Positions 47,243 to 58,100 of a stretch of 64,000 nucleotides of DNA are shown piece by piece. Within the stretch, counting starts at the first letter, position 1, and each line of letters begins with the position of its first letter. A program made the translations under genes and the position numbers. The DNA is from Agapanthus africanus. Its lineage: Eukaryota; Streptophyta; Magnoliopsida; Asparagales; Amaryllidaceae. The stretch lies in the NCBI GenBank assembly GCA_030015575.1, contig CM057351.1, positions 3,729,122 to 3,793,121 of the forward strand, read 5' to 3'. The notes under the pieces were generated by a model. It saw only the letters and a list, made by a program, of their open reading frames with translations. It was not told the DNA's origin and did no database searches.

Positions 47243-48068
47243 ATGTCACGCCCCGCTTCCCAAAAGAAGGAGAAGGAAGACGTGGCAAGGTCCGCAACCT
47301 AACTGTATTGAAGGTGGTCTATTCAATACAGTTACGTTAAGCGTATAAATAATTAATATGCAGGATGTGTACCAAAACAAAAATAATAAAAGCGAAAGGC
47401 ATTTTATTTCCATTAACCAAACTTTATTACATCCCAAAGGAAAATAGTAAAATAAACTAAGTAGTTTATTTACACCAAAGGAGAAACAAAAAGCCCTAAA
47501 CATGCGGGCAACAATAAAAATTAAAACTATCTAATCTTCCATTGTCCTGCCTGCAAATTCTTCATAAGTTAGCTTCACACCTTGATCTTCGCTGTAATGC
47601 TCATTCTTATCTGACGGACATTCCAAGGATAGAGAAAGAAAAGGAAGGTCCGTCAGCGAGTTGAACTCGGGTAGGGTTGCCTCATAAGATAGTAAGGGTA
47701 TAGAAACGAACAGGTGTGTATAATGAAAATGAGGTACATGAGTATAAAGGTATGAGGTTAAGTACAAATTGGATATGTGAATATGAGTAGGTTATATATG
47801 TTATAAGTTATATGTAGATGAAGGTAATAGTTTGCATTAGTTTGTTAAACAAGGGTCCAGATACCCGAGATTATTTCGTTGTGGCCACGGAACAACAACT
47901 GGGGAAGTGAAATGTACCGTTTCTCTTCCCGGGATCATGATCAAGTAGTAGGGAATCCGAGTTCCGAATTATCCTTGCCTAATCAAACTACCCGTCCCCG
48001 TGGTTCAGTATAAAGGTTTGGATGGATTAGAGTTAGTGCGTATACTTCTAGGCATGGAATTTCCATAT

Positions 48069-48231
48069 TGTATAGTCGCCCACATTTGGACTGTTCACCC
48101 GAAATATCGGGATCTTCATATTTGTATAGTCGTTCACACTTTGGACTGTTCACCCGGAATATCGGGATCTTCATATCTGTATAGTCGCCCATATATTGGA
48201 CTGTTCACCCTGTCTGCAGGGATCTTCATAA
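48069..48231 (+). repeat. 54-55 bp tandem repeat, three units
   Basis: Units begin TGTATAGTCGCCCACATTTGG (48069), then at 48123 and 48178. Each contains GGACTGTTCACCC and ends GGGATCTTCATA. Confidence 0.85.
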
Positions 48232-48239
48232 AGTATTCC

Positions 48240-49440
48240 ATACCTAGGTCCGCGCATTCTAACCCTAACCGTATCATGTTTTGTATATGTCATGTTGTCT
48301 TAAACTGGGATTTTAGAAAGTGTATTTGATCTCATTTAATATGGCCTTCCACAACCACTCGTTTTATTATCTAGAATTTGTAAAGTACTTCGTGTCCTTC
48401 GGAAAAGGCTTAGTTAAAATAATAAGGTTTAAATATCGTTTATTATTTCTAAGAAAAATCATGATATTTGGGATATTTATTATTTTGGAAAAGAATAAGG
48501 TTTTACAGAAAATATCCTTTTGATACAAGGTTGTGATGTTTATTTGAAAATCTTTTAAAAGGGGTTTTTATTTAAAAATCTAGACTGCTCCTAATATTCC
48601 AAAAGGACAAGTTATGAGGTCCTCAAATCGCCTCTTCACCGCCAATTGTGGCTAGGTAAGTGCCAGGTAAGTGGGAAGGTACTCCACTACGTAAGTAGTG
48701 GGCCTAATTAATAACCACTAGCCTTAGACACACTTGCCTAGACAACACAAAGACTGGTTTAGATAAACGATCGATGCCTACAACCTTTCCTTTATTTTAG
48801 ATTGGTTTTTAAAAAAATTTCCTCTTAATAAGATACTAAATATTCCCTTTTGAAAAGATATCGTTATTTAAATTTAATATTTTCTTTCTTAAAAGTTGAG
48901 AGGTTTTTAAAAATATTTATAAGTAAAATATACGTATGTTGTATCTAAAATATTTATTTCACATATCTTTATTTCTAATGGTTATTTTAAAAAAATATAA
49001 TATTTTAATTAAACGAGGGTATCTTGTGAAAGTAACCTATTTCGAGATCATTTTTATAGTGTGGGTATGTCAGAGGTAGAATGACAATTCATGACAGTAA
49101 GCATATTAGATTCAAGGTGTTTTGGGTATGCAATATACTTCTATGTACAAAGAAAATTTAACACCGTTTTAAATAGGGGTTAACATTATTATTATTGAGG
49201 GTACAAAGAAAAAGGTATGCACAATTATTATAACAACTTTTTTAAATAGGGGTTGAGGATTATAGATTGGAACTAGGTTATTGAGATATAAGAAGGTGAC
49301 AGGGAAAGGAGAGAGAGGCGAATCCTACCTTTGTTTGAGTCGGAAAACCGAATAGCTGAAAACGTAGTCTCGTACTAAATCCTCAATAACTCCGCGTCCC
49401 GATTTTTCCTCTGCGAATGGATGGAGCCGTAGCGTCGGCG
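48240..49440 (+). other. AT-rich part of the C2 LTR
   Basis: Mostly AT-rich, with GGTTTTTAAAAA-like runs and no coding frame or recognised element. It may be U3. Confidence 0.4.
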
Positions 49441-49534
49441 TCTTTTCCCCCAATCAGAGCAAGGCTCTGCTTGAATTTTGAAAATTCAAATTTTGAAGCA
49501 ACGCTTCGGTTCCCGTGCGCTGCGCGCAACACGC

Positions 49535-49807
49535 CACGTGTCAGAAGTTGACACGGCAGCACAACGCCTAAGGCAGTACGTCCAATCAGAGTAAGGCTCT
49601 TTAAAAAACATAAGCAACATTCAACTGCGCAAGCGCACGGCAGCGAGACACGTGTCTGCGCAGTTGCGCCAGCACAACCGCTGTTGCGCAAGTGCTTCAC
49701 CGCGCGACACGTGTCAGCGCTGTTGCGCAAGTGCTTCACCGCGCGACACGTGTCCGCGCAGTTACGTGTCTGCGCAGTTGCGCAAGCGCTTCACTCCGCG
49801 ACACGTG
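49535..49807. promoter_or_regulatory. Cluster of five G-boxes upstream of the C2 TATA box
   Basis: CACGTG at 49535, 49649, 49708, 49747 and 49802, mostly within the palindrome GACACGTGTC. Some lie in a 39-bp tandem unit beginning TTGCGCAAGTGCTTCACC (49684, 49723; diverged at 49778). The position, 185-460 bp before the TATA box, suits an enhancer. Confidence 0.65.
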
Positions 49808-49991
49808 TCACGCGCTGGTGAGTTGCGCAACAATAGAATGAAGATTTAAGGATATTTTTTCTGTTCTTGTTTAAACAAGAAGATTTCTTCTGTAAAACAG
49901 GGGCCTTTGGATCAAAGATCCAACGGTGGGGAAAATTCCTCAAATCACTCAGAAAAGATCTTTTTAACAAATTTAACTGATTTTTGAGCAC

Positions 49992-50000
49992 TATAAAAAG
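49992..50000 (+). promoter_or_regulatory. TATA box of the C2 LTR
   Basis: TATAAAAAG followed by GAGCCCAGACCCC; aligned with the C1 TATA box. Transcription would start about 30 bp downstream. Confidence 0.65.
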
Positions 50001-50790
50001 GAGCCCAGACCCCATTTCAAAGATATAGACAATTGGATTAAAAAAAAAGAGAGAGAAAAGAGCTCTTGAGAACTTCTTGAGAACACAAAAAAAAGAAGAA
50101 GGTAAAAACCTTTGAAATAAGAGAAAATTCTCTTAGGAATAGATCATTGATCTAAAAGACAAGATCAGTGATCTTCAATAAATAAACAAATAAATAAAAA
50201 TAATAAAAAACAGTGCCTTGCACTTGCTAGAGAACCTCTGGTTCTCTGAGATAGAAAGAAAGAAATGATTTTTCTTCTTTTCTTTGATCTGAATTTAGAT
50301 CAAGAAATTAAAAAGTGCTCTGCACTCCTTTCCTTGAATCTAAAAGATTCTTGGTGCTTTGCACAAATGCAATGCATTACTTGAAAGGCCAGGCCCAAAT
50401 CAAAATGACCTAGCAGGCCAAAATAAATTGTAAAAGAAATAAAAGGGCTGAGCCCAAATAAAATTGATGCTCTGCATCATTCATAAAGAACAGAGCCCAA
50501 AACAAATTGATGCTCTGCATCCTTTCTGGGCAAAGCCCAAATAAAAATAAAAGGAAACGCAAAAGCAATGTTGGACATTTTTTTTTACTGGACTTAGCCC
50601 AATCGTGGCCATAAGTCCTTAAATTAAATTGACTGAGCAAAATGGCTCTCCTAAATCAATCTACATCCGGTTCGAGGGTACATCTCCGAACTCCTCTGAC
50701 ATCTATCATTGTAATCCTTCAACGACGTCAGAGAAGCGGCGGGTCCCAACGATCACACATGAATATGGACTGCGGGGTCCTTAAACTCGT

Positions 50791-50925
50791 GGACCGAAAC
50801 GTCCCTAAACTAATATCGGACCGAAACGTCCCAAAACTAATATCGGACCGAAACGTCCCTAAACTAATATTGGACCAAAACGTCCCTAAACTAATAATGG
50901 ACCACCACGTCCCTAAACTGGAACA
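50791..50925 (+). repeat. 27-bp tandem repeat, five units, C2 LTR (first block)
   Basis: Units start at 50791, 50818, 50845, 50872 and 50899 with GGACCGAAACGTCC and CTAAACTAATA. Being a multiple of three, they produce a nine-residue repeat in a chance frame. A second block of four stands at 51171-51278. Confidence 0.9.
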
Positions 50926-51170
50926 ATAGAGCCTTCAAATGCTCTTTTGTCGGATCTAAACGGTCCCGTTTAAGTTGATCTTAGCCCCAAACACGGCTAA
51001 CGTATCCTTAAACATTCAAATGGATTATAAAACTCCCAATCAACATCCGGTTCGAGGGTACATCTCCGAACTCCTCTGACATCTATCGTTGTAATCCTTC
51101 AACGACGTCAGAGAAGCGACGGGTCCCAACGATCACACATGAATATGGACTGCGGGGTCCTTAAACTCGT

Positions 51171-51278
51171 GGACCGAAACGTCCCTAAACTAATATCGGA
51201 CCGAAACGTCCCTAAACTAATATTGGACCGAAACGTCCCTAAACTAATAATGGACCACCACGTCCCTAAACTGGAACA
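51171..51278 (+). repeat. 27-bp tandem repeat, four units, C2 LTR (second block)
   Basis: Units at 51171, 51198, 51225 and 51252; copied with the 380-bp duplication. Confidence 0.9.
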
Positions 51279-52024
51279 ATAGAGCCTTCAAATGCTCTTT
51301 TGTCGGATCTAAACGGTCCCGTTTAAGTTGATCTTGCCCCAAACACGGCTAACGTATCCTTAAACATTCAAATGGATTATAAAACTCCCAATCAACTCTG
51401 GTTCGAGGGTACATCTCCGAGCTCCTCTGATACACGTCGTTGTAATCCTTCAACGACGTCAGAGAGGTGACGAGTCCTGATGGCCATACATTAAACTAAT
51501 CACTACGTTAAGTTGATCTTAATCCAAAACAGGACTAACGTATCCTTGACGAACGTTTAGGTTGATCATTAGACGCAACGCGACTAATGCATCCTTAAAT
51601 TGAAAACACCAAACCTAAATCTAAGTAAATACGGATTTGGACTAATCCACGTCCTACGGGCGACGGCATTACTCAGTCTCCGTATACAATCCACGGGCAA
51701 CCACAAACAAAACAAACACACTTGACACAAAGTGAAATTCTGGAGAAGGAGAAAGTTGTTACCGCGAAGCGGTAGCGTAATTAACTGCAGGGGCTTGCGC
51801 CTGCAGGGAAGAGCGTCCCCACAATCAAAAACCCCTCTAGCGAAGGGGAATCTGACAAAGTCTGCTACATCGGCCGCATCCGTCTAAACCTTCGATACAC
51901 GGTGCCATAAATCAACTTGGCATTTTCGGAGAGGTGGACGGATAAAACCAATTAGCATCTGCCCCGAATCTCAGCGTCAGGACATCGCGGTCCTGTGCGC
52001 CGCCTTTCGGAGGGGAACAGATTC

Positions 52025-52043
52025 TGGCACGCCCGGTGGGACC
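52025..52043 (+). promoter_or_regulatory. Presumed primer-binding site of C2
   Basis: TGGCACGCCCGGTGGGACC, five bases after the presumed LTR end and identical in C1 at 40788. The leading TGG fits pairing with a tRNA CCA end; the tRNA is not identified. Confidence 0.6.
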
Positions 52044-52171
52044 TTTTCCTCTTTCCACTCCACACTTCGTGTGTCGTCCTCGCGAACCAATCGCGGTTTG
52101 TTAAATGGTTGCCTTCGGATTTCAAGTTACTAAGGTTTGGTCTTTTTTCCTGGCGCAGAATTCAAGATTCA

Positions 52172-55100
52172 ATGGCCTCTAGCTGTACCAACTGCTCGAA
52201 ATGCTGCTGCAACGGACGCTCCACCTCACCAGGAGGTGTAGCATATGGGCCCCAAGCGGCTTCCTTCCTTACTCTGCCGGTAGACCAGGTGACCCAAGCC
52301 ACCACCGGCTTGTTCTTCGGGACTATGATCCCACCTGCAAGCTTTTCTGCACCAATACCTGCACCGGAAGTGGGTAAAAAGTCGGTCTTCAACCGGCTCA
52401 CTGTTTCGACAGCCCCTGTCAACGGGTCGCCCGTTACTAAACCGACAGCCTCCGTTTTCACCAGGCTAGGTCAGAACTATAAAGTGGCCGTCCTAAAGAG
52501 GGAAACGGCCGCTGCTTCGGAAGTCGTTAAAGCGGCTTCTCCCATCAGAGAGTCGGTCTTCACAAGATTGACGGTTCCTACTCCTTCCCCGGCTGGTCAA
52601 AAGGCATCAGTCTTCGAGAGGCTGACATCGGCAGTTACCCCACACTCAAACAGGGGGCAACAAGAAACCATCTCGATTTCCGAGCCAGTCCCAACGGCTC
52701 GTCGTGCGCGACGTCGCCATTGGCGACGAGTGAGGAAAGCAGGGGGCAACTCCCCCTCAGGGATAACTCCACCCGCTCCAATGGTGGAAGTCAACGCTGC
52801 TGTTCCAACTAGGAACAGCTTTGAACTACTGAGGAGAGTGCGTAAGAACTCTCCAACCGCTACCTTGAAAAGATCTCCTCCACCTGCGGAGAGAGTTCCA
52901 GAAACAAAACAAGAACAACCCCCTCAACGGCTATCCTCAAAAGTTTACAAGGTTTGGCATAGAGTTCAAGACTCCGTGATTGACCCGGACCACTTTCATC
53001 GCCAGAAAAAGGCAAAGGTGGAAAAAGACAAAAACCGCCCCATTAAACAACAGGGGGCAACAATTGCTAGGATGCCCACTCCAACGGCTCCTTTAACCTC
53101 GATGGCCCACAAAAGAAGGAGGCCAGAGAAAGCTCCCGCGTCAGCGGCAAAGTTTAAAAGCGGTGAACCTAAACGCCCCAAGTCAGGGGGCATAATTGTT
53201 CATACGGTTTATATGGCTTCTGGAAAGGAAGAAAGCCGTACTTCTACGGGTCACCGACCGCTCACCCGATCAGTGACCAAGGCTCAGGAGCAGCAACAAA
53301 AGCTCCAGGAGATGATGACCACAATGGCTGCACTCACTGGGCCAAAAGAGAACCCTGAGGCATCCTTAGATGAGCGCCAGGAGGAAGAGACCGACGCCGA
53401 GTTCCTTCGCCGAGTACTGGAAAAGAGGGACAAAGAGGCTGCTGAACAAGCGGCCATCATACAGCGGATGGGCCTCCTCTTTCAGGACATGATAGGGATG
53501 ATGATACAACAAGATCCTCCCGCTGAAGAACCCCTAACCGTCCTTGGAGATGATAAGGGAGATACATTAAATCCGCAGCCCGCTCTATTGACAGCTAAAG
53601 AGGATACAATCTCTAAGACTGATCTGGACGAATACATAGCCCAGCAAATAAAGGTTCATCATGCGGCCGAAGCAGCCGGCCACGTCGTAAAAACGGGGCG
53701 GCTATATCGAGGCTGGTATGACCAAATCAAGTACCCGCCGGGTTACACAATTCCCAAGTTTCATGTCTATAAAGGGACTGGCAATCCCCATCAGCATGTC
53801 GCCCAGTTCAGGGCGCTTTGCGGTAACACCGGCGGCGATGACAAGCTTTTGCTCCGCCAGTTTGTTGGAAGTCTATCAGATACGGCGTTCGAGTGGTACT
53901 CTGAACTCCCTAATGATTCTATCAAAACCTTTGCGGAAATGGAGCTGCTGTTTACCCAGCGTTTTGCAAGTGCCAGTGAACGTACCCCGATGACGGCACT
54001 GATTAACGCCAGGGTAAAACCTGGCGAGACATGGGTTCAGTACGCTATACAGTGGCGTAATCTATGGTCAAAGTGTGAGCAGCGCATAGAAGAAGCCCCT
54101 GCGGTGGGAATGTTTGTTGGAACCCTTGATCCGCAGGCAACCATCTCACAGTTTATGATGTTTTTCAAGCCGACTTCCTTCCAGGCTTTGATTGACAAAC
54201 TAGCGCAAATGGACCAGATGGGTCATAAACCCCCTCTCCCAAAGCCAGATTCCCGAAATGACAAAGGAAAGGGAAAAGCGATCATTGTCGCTAATGCTCA
54301 ACAAAAACCGAACGACTTGAAGCCGGTTGCTCGTCCAAACAATACGCGCCCTTACGTACCCCTGGAGGATAGGATGGGACGTCCTTATTCCTTTCCCCGC
54401 GATAAAACGAAGAGGTTATTCGAGCTGGCATTACGCAACAGACTCATAAATCTGCCAGATCCAAAACGTCCGTTGCAACCAAGTGACGTCAACGAACCTA
54501 ATTACTGCCCTTATCATCGAGTGCTAGGCCATCCGATTGAGGATTGCTACGTTTTCAAAAATTGGCTTGAAAACCAGTATAGACAGGGAAAATTTGCGTT
54601 ATCTGACAAATGGAAGGTGAATTCCCCGCAGCCCCACACCTCTAAAGGGACGAATACGCCGGGGGCGACATGCTCTGTCATTGAAGAAACTCCGTGGGAG
54701 GTTGTATTATCATCAAAAACGAAGAGAATGCTAAATGATCTTCGGACATGTCCGGCGATCAAGTGGAAAAGCCCATTGGAACCGCAGGTCGTTGAGGGGA
54801 TGTTAAAGCCACGTCCAACTCCAAAGACCAATGATGGGGGTTCAAACACTAGTAGCCAGTCGTCAAAGTCTTCGAAGAAAAAGAAGAAGGCCAAAAAACC
54901 GGTGAAGCCTAGCGATAGGCGCACGGACTTGCAAAAGCAAATTGACGCGCTGGAAGAGTACAACCAGAAGGCGCGGACTCCCATTACATTGCAAGAGTTC
55001 CTCAACCACGTCTTCCAAGCAGAAGATGAGGGAGGTAGTTCGTCAAATGAATCTGAAGAACATGTGGCAAGTTGCCATGTGATTTCCCATTTGTCCACAA

Positions 55101-58100
55101 CCGATGAGGAGACTCCTCGCGCTGAAAAGCTGGGGGCAGAGCCTGCACTAAAAATTCTGGAGCCGTCGGATGAAGTGATTGATGCATTCCTAAATCAGGC
55201 GTTCTTAAAGGGCAAAGCTGATCGGGATAACGAAGCGGTTATATTCGAAAGGGCCAAACGCCAGCGCCTTGACGAAAGAATTACGGTACTCCCGCTAGAA
55301 CAAAATACACCCACCACAGATAAAATCAAGTTCAAGATAAAGAAGAGATTCGCTAAGGCTGTGTCGATGGGTATAAAGCTACCACCCTCCGACAAAAACA
55401 TTACGGGTGAAATGGAAAACCACCCCCCCTATTGCTTGTACCATCGGAAGGTGTCGCATCCCACCGAAGAGTGCAAAGCTTTCGGTAAATGGTGGCAAGG
55501 ATATGTTACTCACCGGCAACAGTTTAAGCGGGAAAAGCGCAAAGCCCGCCGTGAGCAGAACGGAATGATCAAAGTGCTTGATAAAACTAGCAGTGGTTGT
55601 TGCATGATTGACGCCGGTGGATCACAAGTGCCTACATTCGGGAGTGATTCTGATGAAGAGCTAGAACTTGCCCCTCTCTTTAAAGAGTCCGCTTCAGGAA
55701 AAGAAGAAGAACCGAAGGTCTGCGAAAATATCCGGCTGCGAAATCGGACGCTGCCTGAAAAGAACCTCGGACCCTTGAACAGAAAAGATAAAGGGAAAGA
55801 AAAGGTCTCTGAGGATATTACTCTCGATGACCAAGTTACGGAAGAGTTAACCGCTAAGAACCCACTAAAGAAGAATAAGGTGGATTACAACGTTTTAGCA
55901 CATCTAAGGAAACTGCCCTCGCAGCTCAGCATTCTTGACGCCCTTTTGCTATCAAAAGAGGCGAGAGATTCATTGATTAAGGCACTCCAAGACCCGGAAC
56001 AATTCCAAGCATGCCTGGCCGAGGAAAAGATGAAGGATGAGTTGGAGGAAGTACACACGGCTGATGTTACTTTTGGCGATGAGGACCTTCTACTTGGGAC
56101 TTGCGAACACAATTACCCTCTCTATGTTTCGGGATACTGCCATGATATAAAGATAGGCAAAATTCTGATCGATAACGGGTCGTCTGTTAACCTACTCAAC
56201 GTGCGGGTGTTGAAGGAAATCTGCATGAGCGTCCAGCACCTTGCTCGGGACAAGATCACTATATCCGGGTTCGACTCCCAATCGTTAAAGACTCTTGGAT
56301 CTGTGATACTGACGCTACGCTTCGGATTACTCGTCACGGACATTAAGTTCCACGTCATAGATGCCAAGACATGCTACAACGCTTTGCTCGGCCGACCATG
56401 GTTACACGAGTACAACATCCCTTCTACACAACATCAGTGTATGAAGTATTTTAAGGATGGTTTCGAGTATACCGTGACGGGAGAACTGAACCCGTTCTCT
56501 GTGAACGAGGTCCGCAAATACGAAGATGCCAAATACTTCTTGCCGGATTTCGAAGACACGGAGAAGTGTCACAAGCCGGAAAATAAAACTAACGCCACCA
56601 TCCCTGTCTTCGGCAGTGATACCGAGGAAGAAGAGGAGATCGTTTATTCGGGTCTGCCCCAACATAACAAGCCAGGACCGTCCACTCCTACATTGGTCTT
56701 TGGTAGTGATTCGGAGGATGAGGTCCATGTCGTATTCTCTGCTCGGCCTTCAATACGGGCTTCCGCTGATGAAGAGCGAAGTCTGCAGATAACCATGGTA
56801 CCGCTTGAACATTACAAAGAACTGGATGCACTCAACACCAACAGCGTAGAAGAATTGCAGACATTTTATATCCTTCCCGGACGGGAAGGCGAGAAGGCAA
56901 TCCTATTCTACCGTTCTGAAGAAAACAAGGTGGAAAAAGAAGTTTGGCATGGCGTGGATCCCACGCTCGACAGGCTTCAGCCTATCCGTCTTCCCAGATA
57001 TTATACCGAAGGTTTGAAGAAACTGCTGAAACGCCAGGGGATATCCTCCACACAGACCGTTAGAAAGGCCAAATTCTATGACAAGGTCTGGAACGTTCCC
57101 GGGACCCAACGCAAACTGCCTAACGGGAGAATGGAAACAAAAGGGCTCGGGTACATCCGGCTAAAGAAACGAGAGCTAGTAAATAGCTGTTATGTCATGT
57201 ATGAATTCGATGAAGATGCGGACGCTCAATGGGAGGACGCTAATCCTAAGCCAGTAAAAGTTCCTGATGAAAAATCGCCCGGTCCATCATTTGAAGAACA
57301 AATGGACAGGCTTGTAAGGGAAGCTGGTCAAAAAGCCCGAGATGACCACAACCGCGAGACGGCCATCTATGAGAAAGCCAAGACGCAACGCCTTCTCCGA
57401 CAGGCCGTGAAGGATGAAAATGCCGCTCCTTGTCAACCTACTACAAAAAAGGTTCGACGCGAAAGCAAAAACAAGTCAAAGGGCAGAAAAGGCGCTCAAC
57501 AACCACAAAGCAGAGCTAAGAAACCACGTATCCGAGAGTCGAGCGTTGTTGACTTAGCCCTCATGAAGAAAATGGGTCGAGCATACTCATTTCCTCGGGA
57601 TAAGACAAGGAGGATATTTGAGCTTGCTCTAAAACATCAGATGCTCGCGCTACCGGAGTCTAAACACCCTGAACAAGCAGGCGAAGCCTCACATCCAGAC
57701 TATTGCTCTTACCATCGAGTAATGGGACACCCTCTTGAAGATTGCTTCACCTTCAAGAATTGGGTTGAAGATCAGTATCAGCTTGGCAAATTCACGTTTT
57801 CTGATAACTGGAGGGTAGCGCCACCACAGAAGCACGAGCCCGAGGCCACCAAAGAAGAACCAGTTCCACATTGGGATTGGCAGAAAATTCGCACCTGTCG
57901 TATGATAACGATATTAAAAGAAGAGTCCGAGAATGTGGACAGCCTTCCCTGGTGCCTCGAAAACAGCAATGATGAGGTGATCTCAGAATTTCCCCCAGCT
58001 CCGAAAGAACTAGAGGACGGCATACATACCACTGCGGATAACCTCAAGAAAATTGAGTTGGGGACGATAAACGATCCGCGACCGACATTCGTCAGCGAAC

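Larger units (their letters stand above)
49455..50539. repeat. Dense field of short inverted repeats in the C2 LTR
   Basis: Examples: 49455-49469 (CAGAGC AAG GCTCTG), 49471-49489 (9-bp arms around one G), 49495-49507 (GAAGC AAC GCTTC), 49864-49881 (18-bp perfect palindrome), 49907-49923 (TTGGATC AAA GATCCAA), 50118-50135 (TAAGAGAA AA TTCTCTTA), 50140-50154 (TAGATC ATT GATCTA), 50161-50175 (AAGATC AGT GATCTT), 50212-50224, 50229-50247 (AGAGAACC TCT GGTTCTCT), 50284-50303, 50314-50326, 50336-50350, 50366-50378, 50465-50479 (TGATGC TCT GCATCA), 50509-50521, 50527-50539. Confidence 0.8.
50667..51490 (+). repeat. Large tandem duplication in the C2 LTR
   Basis: The block starting CCGGTTCGAGGGTACATCTC recurs at 50667 and 51047 (380 bp), and a partial third starts near 51398. 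C1 has a single copy near 30202. The duplication is therefore specific to C2. Confidence 0.85.
47243..52019 (+). repeat. LTR of C2 (possibly shared with C1)
   Basis: Proposed ends TGTCACGCCCCGC and GGGGAACA, with the PBS five bases further on. 4.8 kb is long but within the Tat range. The part from about 49440 is homologous to the C1 LTR. The part 47243-49440 has no counterpart in C1 here, so it is either the front of U3 lost from C1 or a separate insertion. It has no pol-like coding. Confidence 0.5.

Noticed and set aside
47246..47767. Hydrophobic minus-strand frames near the C2 LTR start
   Set aside because: AT-rich DNA giving Leu/Phe-rich frames; no domain, and one overlaps the proposed LTR terminus.
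50642..50929. Protein with nine-residue repeats (RNVPKLISD)
   Set aside because: It is the translation of the 27-bp DNA repeat; the same DNA repeat occurs in other non-coding places.
51995..52171. In-frame Met at 51995 as the start of the C2 polyprotein
   Set aside because: It lies before the LTR end and primer-binding site; the Met at 52172 fits the C1 alignment and the position after the leader.
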